Below, in pieces: positions 30,385 through 39,940 of a stretch of 64,000 nt of DNA. The first letter of the stretch is position 1; each line of letters starts with the position of its first letter. This stretch comes from Polaromonas sp. CF318. GTDB taxonomy: Bacteria; Pseudomonadota; Gammaproteobacteria; Burkholderiales; Burkholderiaceae_C. The notes beneath the pieces were generated by a model. It had not been told where the DNA came from, did no database searches, and saw only the letters and a list, made by a program, of their open reading frames with translations. The translations under genes and the position numbers were made by a program. The stretch spans positions 1 through 64,000 of the forward strand of contig NZ_AKIV01000076.1 of NCBI RefSeq assembly GCF_000282655.1. The letters run 5' to 3'.

Positions 30385-31851
30385 TCAGGCCGTGGGCAGG
30401 CGGACCACCGCGTCCAGCCCGGTCACCTGGCCGTGCACGACGCGGTTTTCCAGGGTGATGCTGCCGTGCATGGTTTCGACGATCTCGCGGCAGATGGCCA
30501 GCCCCAGGCCGGAGCCGTGGCGCACGTCGCCCGCCGAAAACGGCTCGTAAAGCCGCGCCGACAGCTCGGCTGACACGCCGGGCCCGCTGTCGCTCAAGGT
30601 CATCGCCACAAAGCTGGCGTCGCGCACGATGCGCACGGCCAGCGGGCCGCCGGCCGGCGTGTGCTTGATGGCGTTGTGCAGCAGGTTGCGCGTGAGTTCG
30701 CCCAGCATCCATTCATGCGACCTGACCTGGGCCGGCACGGTTTCGATCTCGAAGTCGATGTCTTTTTCGGCGATCAGGGGCGAGAGGTCCAGCGCCACCG
30801 AACGCACCACCTGCGCCAGGTCTATGGCCTGCAGGTCGGCCTGCTGGCGCAACTGCTCCACCTTGGCCAGGGCCAGCATCTGGTTGGCCAGCACGGTGGC
30901 GCGGTCCACGGTCTGGTTGATCTCACCGAGCGCGTCGCGCGCCTCCATGTCGCCGCGCAACGCCGACTGCACCTGCACCTTGAGCACCGCCAGCGGCGTG
31001 CGCAGCTGGTGCGCCGCGTCGCGCACAAAACGCTTCTGGTTGTCCAGCAGGTGCTGCAGCCGGCCCATCACCTGGTTGGTCGCCTCGATCAGCGGCAACA
31101 GCTCGCGCGGCGCGTCGGGGGCGGCGATGGCCGTCAGGTCGCCCTCGGGGCGCGCCTTGAGTTCGGCGCTGAGCCGGCGCACCGGACGGGTGGCGCGCTG
31201 CACCACCACCACCGCGACCAGAGCGATCACCGCCAGCAGGATGGCCTGGCGCCACAAGGTGTCAAAGAGGATCTTGCGCGCCAGCGTCTTGCGCAGCTCC
31301 AGGGTCTCGGCCACCTGCACCACGGCCATGGCCCGGCCCTTGCCGCTGGCCACGGGCTGCAGCAGCACGGCGACGCGAACCGGTTCCTCGCGGAACACGT
31401 CGTCGTAAAAATCCACCAGCGCCGAATACGGCGGGCGTATGGGGATCTCGCCGCGCCAGAAGGGCAGTTGCTCAAAACCCGAGACCAGGTCCCCCTTGAG
31501 GCTGGAGACGCGGTAGAACAAACGGCTCTGGTTGTCGGCCTCGAAGGCCTCCAGCGCGGCATAAGGCACGGTCACGCGCAGTTCGGACTGCTCGTCGTAA
31601 CCGGTCACGTCCAGCTGTTCGCCTATGGACTTGGCCGAGGCCAGCAGGGTGCGGTCATAGGCGGTGTTCACCGCGGCCAGCGCCTGGCGGTACAGGCTGG
31701 CGGTGTTCACGATGATCAGCACACCGACGGGGAGCAGGATGCCGGTCAGCAGATACCGCCTAAGGGAAATGGCTCTCTGGCCGCTGGCTTCATGCGGTGC
31801 CGGGCCTGCTGGCGACGTTTGCTCCGGCGGCTCAGGCTCCCGGCCGCTCAT
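30385..31851 (-). CDS. tctE: Sensor histidine kinase TctE
   Basis: 488 residues. Two membrane helices (about 33–53 and 201–218) enclose a periplasmic sensor domain. A HAMP-like segment follows, then the phospho-accepting His281 in 'DAAHQLRTPLAVL', and the ATPase domain ('LLHNAIKHTPAGGPLAVRI', 'LSDSGPGVSAE', 'GSGLGLAICREIVE'). It overlaps tctD by 4 bases. TctDE controls citrate and other tricarboxylate uptake by TctCBA, encoded divergently next to it. The actual ligand may differ. Confidence 0.92.
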   Translation of the reverse strand: MSGREPEPPEQTSPAGPAPHEASGQRAISLRRYLLTGILLPVGVLIIVNTASLYRQALAAVNTAYDRTLLASAKSIGEQLDVTGYDEQSELRVTVPYAALEAFEADNQSRLFYRVSSLKGDLVSGFEQLPFWRGEIPIRPPYSALVDFYDDVFREEPVRVAVLLQPVASGKGRAMAVVQVAETLELRKTLARKILFDTLWRQAILLAVIALVAVVVVQRATRPVRRLSAELKARPEGDLTAIAAPDAPRELLPLIEATNQVMGRLQHLLDNQKRFVRDAAHQLRTPLAVLKVQVQSALRGDMEARDALGEINQTVDRATVLANQMLALAKVEQLRQQADLQAIDLAQVVRSVALDLSPLIAEKDIDFEIETVPAQVRSHEWMLGELTRNLLHNAIKHTPAGGPLAVRIVRDASFVAMTLSDSGPGVSAELSARLYEPFSAGDVRHGSGLGLAICREIVETMHGSITLENRVVHGQVTGLDAVVRLPTA

Positions 31852-32537
31852 GCATCCACTTTCAGCAGGTAGCCCAGGCCGCGCAAGGTGACCAGGGTGA
31901 CGCCGGTCTGGGCCAGCTTTTTGCGCAGCCGGTAGACCACCACTTCGACGGCCTCGTACTGCACGTCGGTTTCGCCGGGAAACACCAGTTCGAAGAGACG
32001 TTCCTTGGACACGGCGTGGCCCAGTTTGCCTATCAGGGTCTGCAGCAGGGCCAGCTCGCGCGGCGTGAGTTCCAGCACCTGGTCGCGGTGGTAGATGGCG
32101 CCGCTTTCCCTGTCATAGCGCAGATGGCCCACGAGCTGGGGCGCGGCGCCGGGTTCCGCGCCGGCCGCGGGGCGGCGGCGGCCCAGGGCGCGCAGCCGCG
32201 CCTCGAGTTCGTCCAGGTCAAAGGGCTTGGGCAGGTAGTCGTCGGCGCCGGTGTTCAGGCCGACGATGCGGTCGCCCACGGTGCCGCGGGCCGTGAGGAT
32301 CAGCACCGGGGTCGTCAGGCCCTGGCCGCGCGCCTGCGCCAGCACCTGCAGGCCGTCCAGGCCGGGCAGGGTCAGGTCCAGCACCACCACGTCGGGCTGC
32401 GTGGCCTTCCACTGCGCCAGGGCCTGGCGCCCGTCGGTGCAGCTGAAAACCTCCATGCCGCGCCGCCCCAGGGCGCGCTGCAGCGCCGCCTGCATGGAGG
32501 CGTCGTCCTCCACCAGCAGTAGTTTGACCGTGGACAT
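31848..32537 (-). CDS. tctD: Response regulator TctD (OmpR family)
   Basis: 229 residues from the ATG at 32537, where the receiver begins directly ('MSTVKLLLVEDDASMQ'); in-frame ATGs at 32552 and 32549 would add five or four residues. Phosphorylation is at D54 ('VVVLDLTLPGLDG'). The C-terminal winged helix carries 'LTPRELALLQTLIGKLGHAVSKERLFELVF' and 'VVVYRLRKKL'. It would activate the divergent tct operon. A strong repeat in the gap (32559–32589) is its best candidate operator. Confidence 0.92.
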   Translation of the reverse strand: MSTVKLLLVEDDASMQAALQRALGRRGMEVFSCTDGRQALAQWKATQPDVVVLDLTLPGLDGLQVLAQARGQGLTTPVLILTARGTVGDRIVGLNTGADDYLPKPFDLDELEARLRALGRRRPAAGAEPGAAPQLVGHLRYDRESGAIYHRDQVLELTPRELALLQTLIGKLGHAVSKERLFELVFPGETDVQYEAVEVVVYRLRKKLAQTGVTLVTLRGLGYLLKVDA

Positions 32538-32558
32538 CACCGTGGGCATCATGGGTTA

Positions 32559-32589
32559 GGGCCTGTTGTTGGGGCCTGTTAACAGGCCC
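32559..32589. promoter_or_regulatory. Repeat/palindrome in the tctD–tctC gap, candidate TctD operator
   Basis: GGGCCTGTT occurs at 32559–32567 and again at 32572–32580. The second copy is followed by its exact inverse AACAGGCCC (32581–32589), making an 18-bp perfect palindrome. OmpR-type regulators usually bind direct repeats, so the pair fits; the palindrome is an additional feature. Confidence 0.55.
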
Positions 32590-32707
32590 TAGACATTAGC
32601 ACTTTCCCCAGTCCCGCCGGACAGCCGTTTGACAGCCAGGGGGTGCATGATAGGCGGGTTATCAGCCATCCGGGCGCCTTGGGCGCCCATCCACAGGAGA
32701 CATTCTC

Positions 32708-33667
32708 ATGCGTCGCGATACCTTTCTGAAATCCCTGGCGGCCCTGGCCGCGACCGGTGCCTTGCCCCTGTCGGCCTCCGCGGCCGCCAACATCAAGATG
32801 TTGATTCCGGCCAATCCCGGCGGCGGCTGGGACACCACGGGCCGCGCCCTGGGCAAGGCCATGACCGACTCCAAGGTTGCCGACACGGTGACCTACGACA
32901 ACAAGGGTGGTGCCGCCGGCGCGCTGGGCCTGGCCCAGTTCGTCAACGGCTCCAAGGGCGACCCCAACGCGCTGATGGTGATGGGCGCCGTGATGCTGGG
33001 CGGCCTGATCACCGGCAAGCCGCCGGTGAGCCTCTCGCAGGCCACGCCGATCGCGCGCCTCTCAAGCGAGTACAACGTGTTCGTGCTGCCCGCCAATTCG
33101 CCCTTCAAGACCATGAAGGACGTGGTCGACCAGCTCAAGAAGGATCCCGGCAGCGTGAAGTGGGGCGGCGGCTCGCGCGGCTCCACCGAGCACATCGCGG
33201 CGGCCATGATCGCGCAGAAGGTTGGCGCCGATCCTTCCAAGATCAACTACGTCGCCTTCCGCGGCGGCGGTGAGGCCACGGCGGCCATCCTGGGCGGCAA
33301 CGTCACGGTGGGCGGCAGCGGCTACAGCGAGTTCGCCGAGTACATCAAGGCCGGCAAAATGCGCGCCATCGCCGTGACCTCCGGCAAACGCCTGCCGGGC
33401 GTGGACGTGCCCACGCTCAAGGAGCAGGGCATCGACGTGGAAATCGGCAACTGGCGCGGCGTCTACGGCGCCCCCGGCATCACGGCCGAGCAGCGCAAGG
33501 CCCTGACCGACCTGGTGCTGGCCGCGCTGAAGTCGCCGGCCTGGGCCGAAGCCGTGAAGAAGAACGACTGGACGCCCGCCGTCCTGTCGGGCGAGGCTTT
33601 TGCCAAGTTCGTCGATGACGACTTCGCCGCCCTGCGCGCGACCATGGTCAAGTCCGGCATGGTCTGA
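32708..33667 (+). CDS. tctC: Tricarboxylate-binding protein TctC (Bug family), first copy
   Basis: 319 residues. The N-terminus MRRDTFLKSLAAL… has a twin-arginine-like RRDTFLK and an Ala-rich core ending ASA. The Bug fold is visible in 'IKMLIPANPGGGWDTTGRALGKAM', 'VTYDNKGGAAGALGLAQF' and 'GNWRGVYGAPGIT'. It captures a carboxylate in the periplasm for the TctAB carrier. It is the first gene after the divergent tctDE control region and is followed by tctB. Confidence 0.93.
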   Translation: MRRDTFLKSLAALAATGALPLSASAAANIKMLIPANPGGGWDTTGRALGKAMTDSKVADTVTYDNKGGAAGALGLAQFVNGSKGDPNALMVMGAVMLGGLITGKPPVSLSQATPIARLSSEYNVFVLPANSPFKTMKDVVDQLKKDPGSVKWGGGSRGSTEHIAAAMIAQKVGADPSKINYVAFRGGGEATAAILGGNVTVGGSGYSEFAEYIKAGKMRAIAVTSGKRLPGVDVPTLKEQGIDVEIGNWRGVYGAPGITAEQRKALTDLVLAALKSPAWAEAVKKNDWTPAVLSGEAFAKFVDDDFAALRATMVKSGMV

Positions 33668-33803
33668 CCCTTCAGGTCTTCGCGCGTGTAAGCGTGCAAG
33701 GGCGCCACGCCGTCCCGGTGTCGGATTTGATGAAAATTTGACGAAAGGGCGGCGTGCCGCCAGACTGTTCACGTCCGTCCCACGTCTTTCGGGAACTATA
33801 ACG

Positions 33804-34325
33804 ATGACAACAACTTCAGATCCCTCGGCCGTCTGGCCGCAAACCCTGGTCGGTGCCGGCGTGCTGCTGACCGGCCTGGCGCTGGCCTTCGGCGCGATCA
33901 GCATCTCTTCCGAGGCCGGCTACGGCGGCGTCGGCCCCAACTTCCTGCCCTGGCTGGTCTCCGTCGGTCTCACGGTCTGCGGCGCCTGGATCATCTGGGA
34001 AGCGCGCAGCGGCGGCTTCCGCGAGCTGGACCCCCCTTCCGGTGCCGCGCAGGCCTACTGGCCCGGTTTTGCCTGGGTTTCGGCGGGGCTGCTGCTCAAT
34101 GCGGCGCTGATCACCACCATAGGCTTCATCCTGAGCTGCACGCTGTGCTACCTGCTGGCGGTGCAAGGTCTTCGCCGCGCGAGCGGCCAGGCGGGCGTCA
34201 ATGCGCCGCGCACCTGGGTCACCGATTTTGTGGTGGGGCTCCTGATCTCCGCGCCGGTGTTCTGGATGTTCACCAAATTCCTGGCGATCAACCTGCCGGG
34301 CCTGACGAACACGGGGTGGATCTGA
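33804..34325 (+). CDS. tctB: Small subunit of the tripartite tricarboxylate transporter
   Basis: 173 residues with about four membrane helices ('[20 protein letters not shown]', '[15 protein letters not shown]', '[29 protein letters not shown]', '[15 protein letters not shown]'). '[18 protein letters not shown]' is characteristic. It pairs with TctA in the inner membrane. It lies directly before tctA with a one-base gap. Confidence 0.92.
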   Translation: MTTTSDPSAVWPQTLVGAGVLLTGLALAFGAISISSEAGYGGVGPNFLPWLVSVGLTVCGAWIIWEARSGGFRELDPPSGAAQAYWPGFAWVSAGLLLNAALITTIGFILSCTLCYLLAVQGLRRASGQAGVNAPRTWVTDFVVGLLISAPVFWMFTKFLAINLPGLTNTGWI

Positions 34326-34326
34326 C

Positions 34327-35829
34327 ATGGACATCTTCAATGCCCTGATGGCGGGTTTCGCCACGGCGATCACGCCGGTCAACCTGATCTGGTGCCTGGT
34401 GGGCTGTGCCCTGGGCACGGCCGTGGGCGTGCTGCCCGGCATAGGCCCGGCGGTGGCGGTGGCCATGCTGCTGCCCATCACAGCCAAGGTCGACATCACC
34501 GCCTCGATGATTTTTTTCTCGGGGATCTACTACGGCGCCATGTATGGCGGCTCGACGACCTCCATCCTGCTGAACACGCCCGGCGAAACCGCCAGCATGG
34601 TCACGGCCATGGAGGGCAACAAGATGGCCAAGAGCGGGCGCGCCGGCGCGGCGCTGGCCACGGCGGCGATAGGCTCATTTGTGGCGGGCACCATCGCCAC
34701 CGTCATCGTCACGCTGTTCGCCCCCTTTGTGGCGGAATTTGCCGTCAAGCTGGGCCCGCCCGAGTATTTCCTGCTGATGCTGCTGGCCTTCACCACGGTG
34801 AGCGCCGTGCTGGGCAAGAGCACCTTGCGCGGGATGACGGCACTGCTGGTCGGCCTGGCCGCCGGCTGCGTCGGCCTGGACCAGATCTCGGGCCAGGGCC
34901 GCTACACCGGCGGTATCCCGGAACTGCTCGACGGCATTGAAATCGTGCTGGTGGCCGTCGGCCTGTTCGCGGTGGCGGAAGTGCTCTATGCCGTGCTCTA
35001 TGAGGGCAAAACGGTGGAGGACCAGAACAAGCTCAGCCGCGTGCACATGACCAAGGCCGACTGGAAGCGTTCGATTCCGGCCTGGCTGCGCGGCACCGCG
35101 ATCGGAACGCCTTTCGGCTGCATTCCGGCCGGCGGCACCGAGATACCGACCTTCCTGAGCTACGCCACGGAAAAGAAGCTGGCGAGCCCGGACATCAAGG
35201 CCGAGTTCGGCGGCAAGGGTGCCATCGAAGGCGTGGCCGGCCCCGAGGCGGCCAACAACGCCACCGTGACGGCGGCGCTGATCCCGCTGCTCACGCTGGG
35301 CATCCCGACCTCGAACACCACGGCCATCCTGCTGGGCGCCTTCCAGAACTACGGCATCCAGCCCGGCCCGCAGCTGTTCACCACTTCCGCCGCCCTGGTG
35401 TGGGCGCTGATCGCCTCGCTGTACATCGGCAACGTCATGCTGCTGGTGCTCAACCTGCCCATGGTGGGCCTGTGGGTCAAGCTGCTGAAGATCCCCAAGC
35501 CGCAGCTCTATGCGGGCATCCTGATCTTCGCGACGGTGGGTGCCTACGGCATGCGCCAGAGCGCATTCGATTTGTTCCTGCTTTATGCCATCGGGTTGCT
35601 GGGCGTGCTGATGCGCCGTTTCGACTTCCCCACCGCGCCCGTGGTGGTGGGCATGATCCTGGGCCCTCTGGCGGAGGCGCAACTGCGCAATGCCGTGTCG
35701 ATAGGCGAGGGCAGCGCCATGGTGTTCTTCCAGCGCCCCATGTCGATCACGCTGGTCGTGATTGTGGTGGCGGTACTGGTACTTCCACGCCTTGCCAAAT
35801 ACTGGACGAGGAGCAAAACTGTAAGTTGA
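34327..35829 (+). CDS. tctA: Large subunit of the tripartite tricarboxylate transporter
   Basis: 500 residues, about 12 membrane helices. Signature stretches are '[29 protein letters not shown]', '[25 protein letters not shown]' and '[19 protein letters not shown]', with '[18 protein letters not shown]' further on. It forms the sodium- or proton-driven translocation path. The following gene is an extra tctC paralogue 25 bases downstream. Confidence 0.95.
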   Translation: MDIFNALMAGFATAITPVNLIWCLVGCALGTAVGVLPGIGPAVAVAMLLPITAKVDITASMIFFSGIYYGAMYGGSTTSILLNTPGETASMVTAMEGNKMAKSGRAGAALATAAIGSFVAGTIATVIVTLFAPFVAEFAVKLGPPEYFLLMLLAFTTVSAVLGKSTLRGMTALLVGLAAGCVGLDQISGQGRYTGGIPELLDGIEIVLVAVGLFAVAEVLYAVLYEGKTVEDQNKLSRVHMTKADWKRSIPAWLRGTAIGTPFGCIPAGGTEIPTFLSYATEKKLASPDIKAEFGGKGAIEGVAGPEAANNATVTAALIPLLTLGIPTSNTTAILLGAFQNYGIQPGPQLFTTSAALVWALIASLYIGNVMLLVLNLPMVGLWVKLLKIPKPQLYAGILIFATVGAYGMRQSAFDLFLLYAIGLLGVLMRRFDFPTAPVVVGMILGPLAEAQLRNAVSIGEGSAMVFFQRPMSITLVVIVVAVLVLPRLAKYWTRSKTVS

Positions 35830-35854
35830 GGTTCCAACAACAGAAGGAGACGAC

Positions 35855-36880
35855 ATGCTGACCATCAAACGACGCGCTGCCCTGGAAAAACTCGCAGGGC
35901 TGGGATTGGCGACATGGGGCGGGGCCATCCCCGCGTGGGCGCAGACGGCGGCCAGGCCGCCGGCGGCCGCACAGCCCAAAGCCAAGGTGGTCAAGCTGGC
36001 GCCCAAGTTGCGCATCGTGATCCCGGCCAATGCCGGCGGCGGCTGGGACCAGACCGGCCGCGCCCTGGGCACGGCCCTGGTCGGTGCCGGCGCGGTGGAT
36101 GAGATCGAGTATGAAAACAAGGGCGGCAAGGGCGGCACCATAGGCTTGGCCTACTACGCCGAAAAATACAGCGGCGACGCCAACACCCTGTTGATGGGCG
36201 GCATGGTGATGGTGGGCGCGGTGGCCCTGCAAAAGCCGGCCGTCGACATGAGCCGCATACGCCCGATCGCGCGCCTGACCAGCGACTACCTCGTGGTGGT
36301 GGTCGCCGCCAATTCGCCGGTGCGCACGATTGCGGACCTTGCCGGCCGTATGCGGGCCAACCCCAAGGACGTGCCCATCGCGGGCGGCTCGGCCGGCGGC
36401 GTGGACCATGTGTTCGCCGGTGTGTTCACCCGCGCGGCCGGCAGCAAGCCGGAAGAACTGGTGTACCTGCCCTTTGCCGGCGGCGCCGAAGTGGTGCAGG
36501 CCGTGCTGGGCGGCAAGGCGGCGGCCGGCATCTCGGGCTACAGCGAATTCGCCGACGAGCTGGCCAGCGGCAAGCTGCGCGCCATCGGCGTGTCGTCCAA
36601 GCGCACGGTGTTCGGCATTCCCTCCATCCGCGAGCAGGGGGTGGACGTGGACATGGCCAACTGGCGCGGCGTGTTCACCGGCCAGAACGTGGCCGAGGCG
36701 CGCCAGGCGGAAATGCTGGAAGCCGTGAAGGCGGCCACCGGCCATGAATCCTGGCAGAAAACGCTCAAGCAGAACCACTGGGAGTCTTCGCTGCTCTCGG
36801 GCCCCAGCCTCGCGAGCTTTATCGATTTCGACCTGACCACTTCGCGGGTCATGGTGCATTTGCTCAAGCTCAAGGCCTGA
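35855..36880 (+). CDS. TctC/Bug-family binding protein, second copy
   Basis: 341 residues. The N-terminus MLTIKRRAALEKLAGLG with AWA shortly after is an export signal, possibly Tat. The Bug motifs 'LRIVIPANAGGGWDQTGRALGTAL', 'IEYENKGGKGGTIGLAYYAEKYSGD' and 'NWRGVFTGQNVA' are clear. It is closer to the next gene than to the first tctC (shared MLTI(K/Q)RR start and LLKLKA/V end), so the two probably arose by tandem duplication. It follows tctA in the same operon. Confidence 0.9.
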   Translation: MLTIKRRAALEKLAGLGLATWGGAIPAWAQTAARPPAAAQPKAKVVKLAPKLRIVIPANAGGGWDQTGRALGTALVGAGAVDEIEYENKGGKGGTIGLAYYAEKYSGDANTLLMGGMVMVGAVALQKPAVDMSRIRPIARLTSDYLVVVVAANSPVRTIADLAGRMRANPKDVPIAGGSAGGVDHVFAGVFTRAAGSKPEELVYLPFAGGAEVVQAVLGGKAAAGISGYSEFADELASGKLRAIGVSSKRTVFGIPSIREQGVDVDMANWRGVFTGQNVAEARQAEMLEAVKAATGHESWQKTLKQNHWESSLLSGPSLASFIDFDLTTSRVMVHLLKLKA

Positions 36881-37033
36881 GCCGCGAGCGCGCGCCCCGG
36901 GTGCGACGCCCGGGTGCCCGTGCTCCTGCGAGTGGCATGAAAAGTGCTCTGGTGCAAGGGTCCGGGTACTGGATCAAACACCTAGCCATTGCCCTGGAGA
37001 CTCGATCTACCATGGCCTTGGGAGGAAAAAGAC

Positions 37034-38011
37034 ATGCTGACCATCCAACGACGTACGGTTCTGGGCGCACTCGCCGGCCTCGGAATGGCCGCACCGCTTT
37101 GGGCCCAATCGGCGCCCAAGGGCAAGCTGGCGCCCAAGCTGCGCATCGTCATTCCCGCCATGTCCCGCACCGCGCTCGACGAAGCCGGGCGTGCCCTCGG
37201 TGATGCCCTGGTGGGCCAGGGCCTGAGCGACGAGATCGAGTACGAGAACAAGGAAGGCGGCAGCGGCACCGCGGGCCTGGCCTGGTATGTGCAGAAGTAC
37301 AGCGCCGACCCCAACGCCTTGTTCATGGGCGACAGCAACCTCGTCGGTGCGCTGGCATTGCAAAAACCGGCCGTGGACCTTACCAAGGTCAAACCGATTG
37401 CGCGCCTGACCAGCGACTACCCGGTGGTCGTGGTGGCGGCCGCATCGCCGGTCAAGACCATCAACGAACTGGTGGAGCGCCTGCGCACCAACGCCAAACA
37501 GACGTCCATGGCCATAGGCGCGGTCGGCGGCGCCGACCATGTGTTCGCGGGCCTCTTGGCCAAGGCTGCCGGCGCCAGGCCGGAAGACGCGGTCTACCTG
37601 CCGTTCGCGCGCAACTTCGAGCTGGTCGATGCGGTGATGGGCGGCAAGGCGGCGGCCGGCGTTTCGAGCTACGGCACCTTCAGTGCGGAGCTGGCCGGCG
37701 GCAAGCTGCGCGCCATCGGTGTCTCCTCCAAAAAAGCCAGCTACGGCGTCAAGTCGGTTCGCGAGCAGGGGCTGGACGTGGACCTCACCAACTGGCGCGC
37801 CGTGTTCACCGGCGCCGGCGTGCCGGCCGCTCGCCAGGCCGAGATGGTGGAGGCCGTGAAAGCTTCGTTGGCCTATGAGCTGTGGAAGAAGACCCTCAAG
37901 CAAAGCTATTGGGAGCAGTCCTGGATGTCGGGGCCGGACCTCGGCAACTTCATCGACTTCGATGTGAAGACCACGCAGCTGATGGTGCAGCTGCTCAAGC
38001 TCAAGGTCTGA
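37034..38011 (+). CDS. TctC/Bug-family binding protein, third copy
   Basis: 325 residues. The start ATG at 37034 follows GGAGG; upstream in-frame starts give no signal peptide. Compared with the second copy, the phosphate/carboxylate-loop 'PANAGGGWD' has become 'PAMSRTALD', so ligand specificity has probably changed. Otherwise 'IEYENKEGGSGTAGLAWYVQKY' and 'NWRAVFTGAGVP' fit the family. It is last in the tct operon and converges with hemH. Confidence 0.9.
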   Translation: MLTIQRRTVLGALAGLGMAAPLWAQSAPKGKLAPKLRIVIPAMSRTALDEAGRALGDALVGQGLSDEIEYENKEGGSGTAGLAWYVQKYSADPNALFMGDSNLVGALALQKPAVDLTKVKPIARLTSDYPVVVVAAASPVKTINELVERLRTNAKQTSMAIGAVGGADHVFAGLLAKAAGARPEDAVYLPFARNFELVDAVMGGKAAAGVSSYGTFSAELAGGKLRAIGVSSKKASYGVKSVREQGLDVDLTNWRAVFTGAGVPAARQAEMVEAVKASLAYELWKKTLKQSYWEQSWMSGPDLGNFIDFDVKTTQLMVQLLKLKV

Positions 38012-38035
38012 TTTAAGGCCTGATCTTCGGACAGG

Positions 38036-39166
38036 CTATTTGGTCGCGCCCAGCGCCAGCGCCCGTTCGCGCGAGGCTGCCATGGCCTTGGCCGTGTCCG
38101 CGGCATCGGCCTGCTGCGGCCAGCCCGCCAGGTGCTGCTGCGCGATCTCGGCCAACCCGGCGATCCATTCATGGCTGTCGTTGAGGCAGGGGATGTAGCC
38201 GAACTCCTTGCCGCCCGCGTGCAGGAAAGCCTCGCGCGCCTCCATGTTGATCTCTTCCAGGGTTTCGAGGCAGTCGCCGGTAAAACCCGGGCAGATCAGG
38301 TCGACCCGCTTGACGCCGGCCTGGGCCATGGCCACCAGGGAAGGCTCGGTATAGGGCTGCAGCCATTTGGCCTTGCCGAAGCGTGACTGGAAGGTGACCT
38401 TGTACTGCGCGGGCTCCAGGCCCAGCTGCGCGGCCAGCAGGCGCGCGGTCTTGTGGCATTCGCAGTGGTAAGGGTCGCCCAGTGTGAGCGTGCGTTCGGG
38501 CACGCCGTGAAAGCTCATGACCAGCTGTTCGGCGCGGCCCTGGGTGCGCCAGTGCTCGCGCACGCGGGCGGCCAGGGCTTTGATGTAGCCCTCGTGGTCG
38601 TGGTAGTGGTTGACGAACCGGAGCTCGGGGATGCGGCGTATGCGTGCCGCCCACTGGTAGACCGCGTCAAACACGCTGGCGGTGGTGGTGCCGCTGTACT
38701 GCGGGTAGGCCGGCAGGATGAGCACGCGCTCCACGCCGTCGGCCTTGAGCTGGCTCAGCTGCGAGGCGATGGACGGCTTGCCGTAGCGCATGGCGTAGCG
38801 CACCTCAACCGGGTGGCCGCGCACCGCCAGGTAGCCGCGCAGCATGGTGGCCTGCTTCTGCGTCCAGACCCGCAGCGGCGAGCCTTCCTTCGTCCAGATG
38901 CTGGCGTATTTGGCGGCTGATTTTTTGGGCCGCACGCGCAGGATGATGCCGTGCAGGATCAGCCACCACAGCGGCTTGGGAATTTCGACCACGCGCGGGT
39001 CGCTCAAAAATTCGGCCAGGTACCGGCGCAACGCCGGCGCCGCGGCTTCGTCAGGGGTTCCCAGGTTGCAGAGCAGCACGGCGGTGGTGGAAGAAGCTGC
39101 CGGGCCGACGGGCGGCGCGCCGTGGGAGAAGGGCGGTTCGGGGGTGAAGCGGGGGCGAAAAAACAT
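38036..39166 (-). CDS. hemH: Ferrochelatase
   Basis: 376 residues. Inserts ferrous iron into protoporphyrin IX, the last step to haem. Signature parts are 'TTAVLLCNLGTPDEAAAPALRRYLAEFLSDPRVVEIP', 'PLRVWTQKQ', 'PAYPQYSGTTTASVFDAV', 'VMSFHGVPERTLTLGDPY' (metal-binding His region) and 'DLICPGFTGDCLETLEEINMEAREAFL'. It is membrane-associated in the cytoplasm. The first ~27 residues are extra to the family core, so translation could begin slightly later. Divergent from a HAD gene 33 bases away. Confidence 0.96.
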   Translation of the reverse strand: MFFRPRFTPEPPFSHGAPPVGPAASSTTAVLLCNLGTPDEAAAPALRRYLAEFLSDPRVVEIPKPLWWLILHGIILRVRPKKSAAKYASIWTKEGSPLRVWTQKQATMLRGYLAVRGHPVEVRYAMRYGKPSIASQLSQLKADGVERVLILPAYPQYSGTTTASVFDAVYQWAARIRRIPELRFVNHYHDHEGYIKALAARVREHWRTQGRAEQLVMSFHGVPERTLTLGDPYHCECHKTARLLAAQLGLEPAQYKVTFQSRFGKAKWLQPYTEPSLVAMAQAGVKRVDLICPGFTGDCLETLEEINMEAREAFLHAGGKEFGYIPCLNDSHEWIAGLAEIAQQHLAGWPQQADAADTAKAMAASRERALALGATK

Positions 39167-39199
39167 GGGTTATTCTCGCCTATCCATCTTCCGCTTACC

Positions 39200-39895
39200 A
39201 TGCTCGACCTGACCACCATCAAAGCCATCACGCTAGACCTCGATGACACGCTGTGGCCCATCTGGCCGGCCATCGAAAGAGCCGAGAAAGCGCTGGACGA
39301 CTGGCTCAGCCGGCATGCCCCCATGACCGCGGCGCTGTTTTCCAACCCCGCCGCGCGGCACGAGATCCGCGAGCATGTCACGCGCTCGCGCCCCGAGCTC
39401 AAGTACAACCTCAGCGCCATACGCCGTGAGGCGATACGGCTGGCGCTGTACCGCTCGCGCGAGGATCCGCTGCTGGCCGAGCCCGCCTTCGATGTTTTTT
39501 TTGACGAACGCAACAAGGTGACGCTGTTCGAGGACGCCGTGCTGGCACTTGAGTTCCTGTCCGACCGCTACCCGCTGGTGGCGGTGTCCAACGGCAATGC
39601 CGACATCAGGCGCATAGGCATTGACGGCTATTTCAAGGCCAGCATCAGCGCCCAGCAGTTCGGCGTGGGCAAACCCGATCCGCGCATCTTCCATGCCGCC
39701 GCCGGCGCGGTGGAGGTGCTGCCCGGGGAGGTCCTGCATGTGGGCGACGACGCCACTCTGGATGTGCTGGGAGCGCTCAATTGCGGCATGCAGACGGTGT
39801 GGGTCAACCGCTCCGACCAGTTGTGGGCGCACCCGGACGTGCCGCACGAGACGGTGGCCACGCTGACCGAGTTGTGCGACCTGTTTCCACGCTGA
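39200..39895 (+). CDS. HAD-family hydrolase (YjjG/subfamily IA type)
   Basis: 231 residues. The HAD motifs are DLDDT (nucleophile D13, acid D15), 'VAVSNGNAD' and 'GKPDPRIFHAAAGAVEVLPGEVLHVGDDATLDVLGALNCG'. Such enzymes are phosphatases of small metabolites, often nucleotides. The substrate cannot be deduced. The chosen ATG gives the exact MLDLTTIKAITLDLDDT start; the longer frame upstream runs antisense to hemH. Confidence 0.9.
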   Translation: MLDLTTIKAITLDLDDTLWPIWPAIERAEKALDDWLSRHAPMTAALFSNPAARHEIREHVTRSRPELKYNLSAIRREAIRLALYRSREDPLLAEPAFDVFFDERNKVTLFEDAVLALEFLSDRYPLVAVSNGNADIRRIGIDGYFKASISAQQFGVGKPDPRIFHAAAGAVEVLPGEVLHVGDDATLDVLGALNCGMQTVWVNRSDQLWAHPDVPHETVATLTELCDLFPR

Positions 39896-39940
39896 GGCGG
39901 GCCGGCCCCTGGGGGGCTTTTTTGGGAAGGGGTTTTCTCC

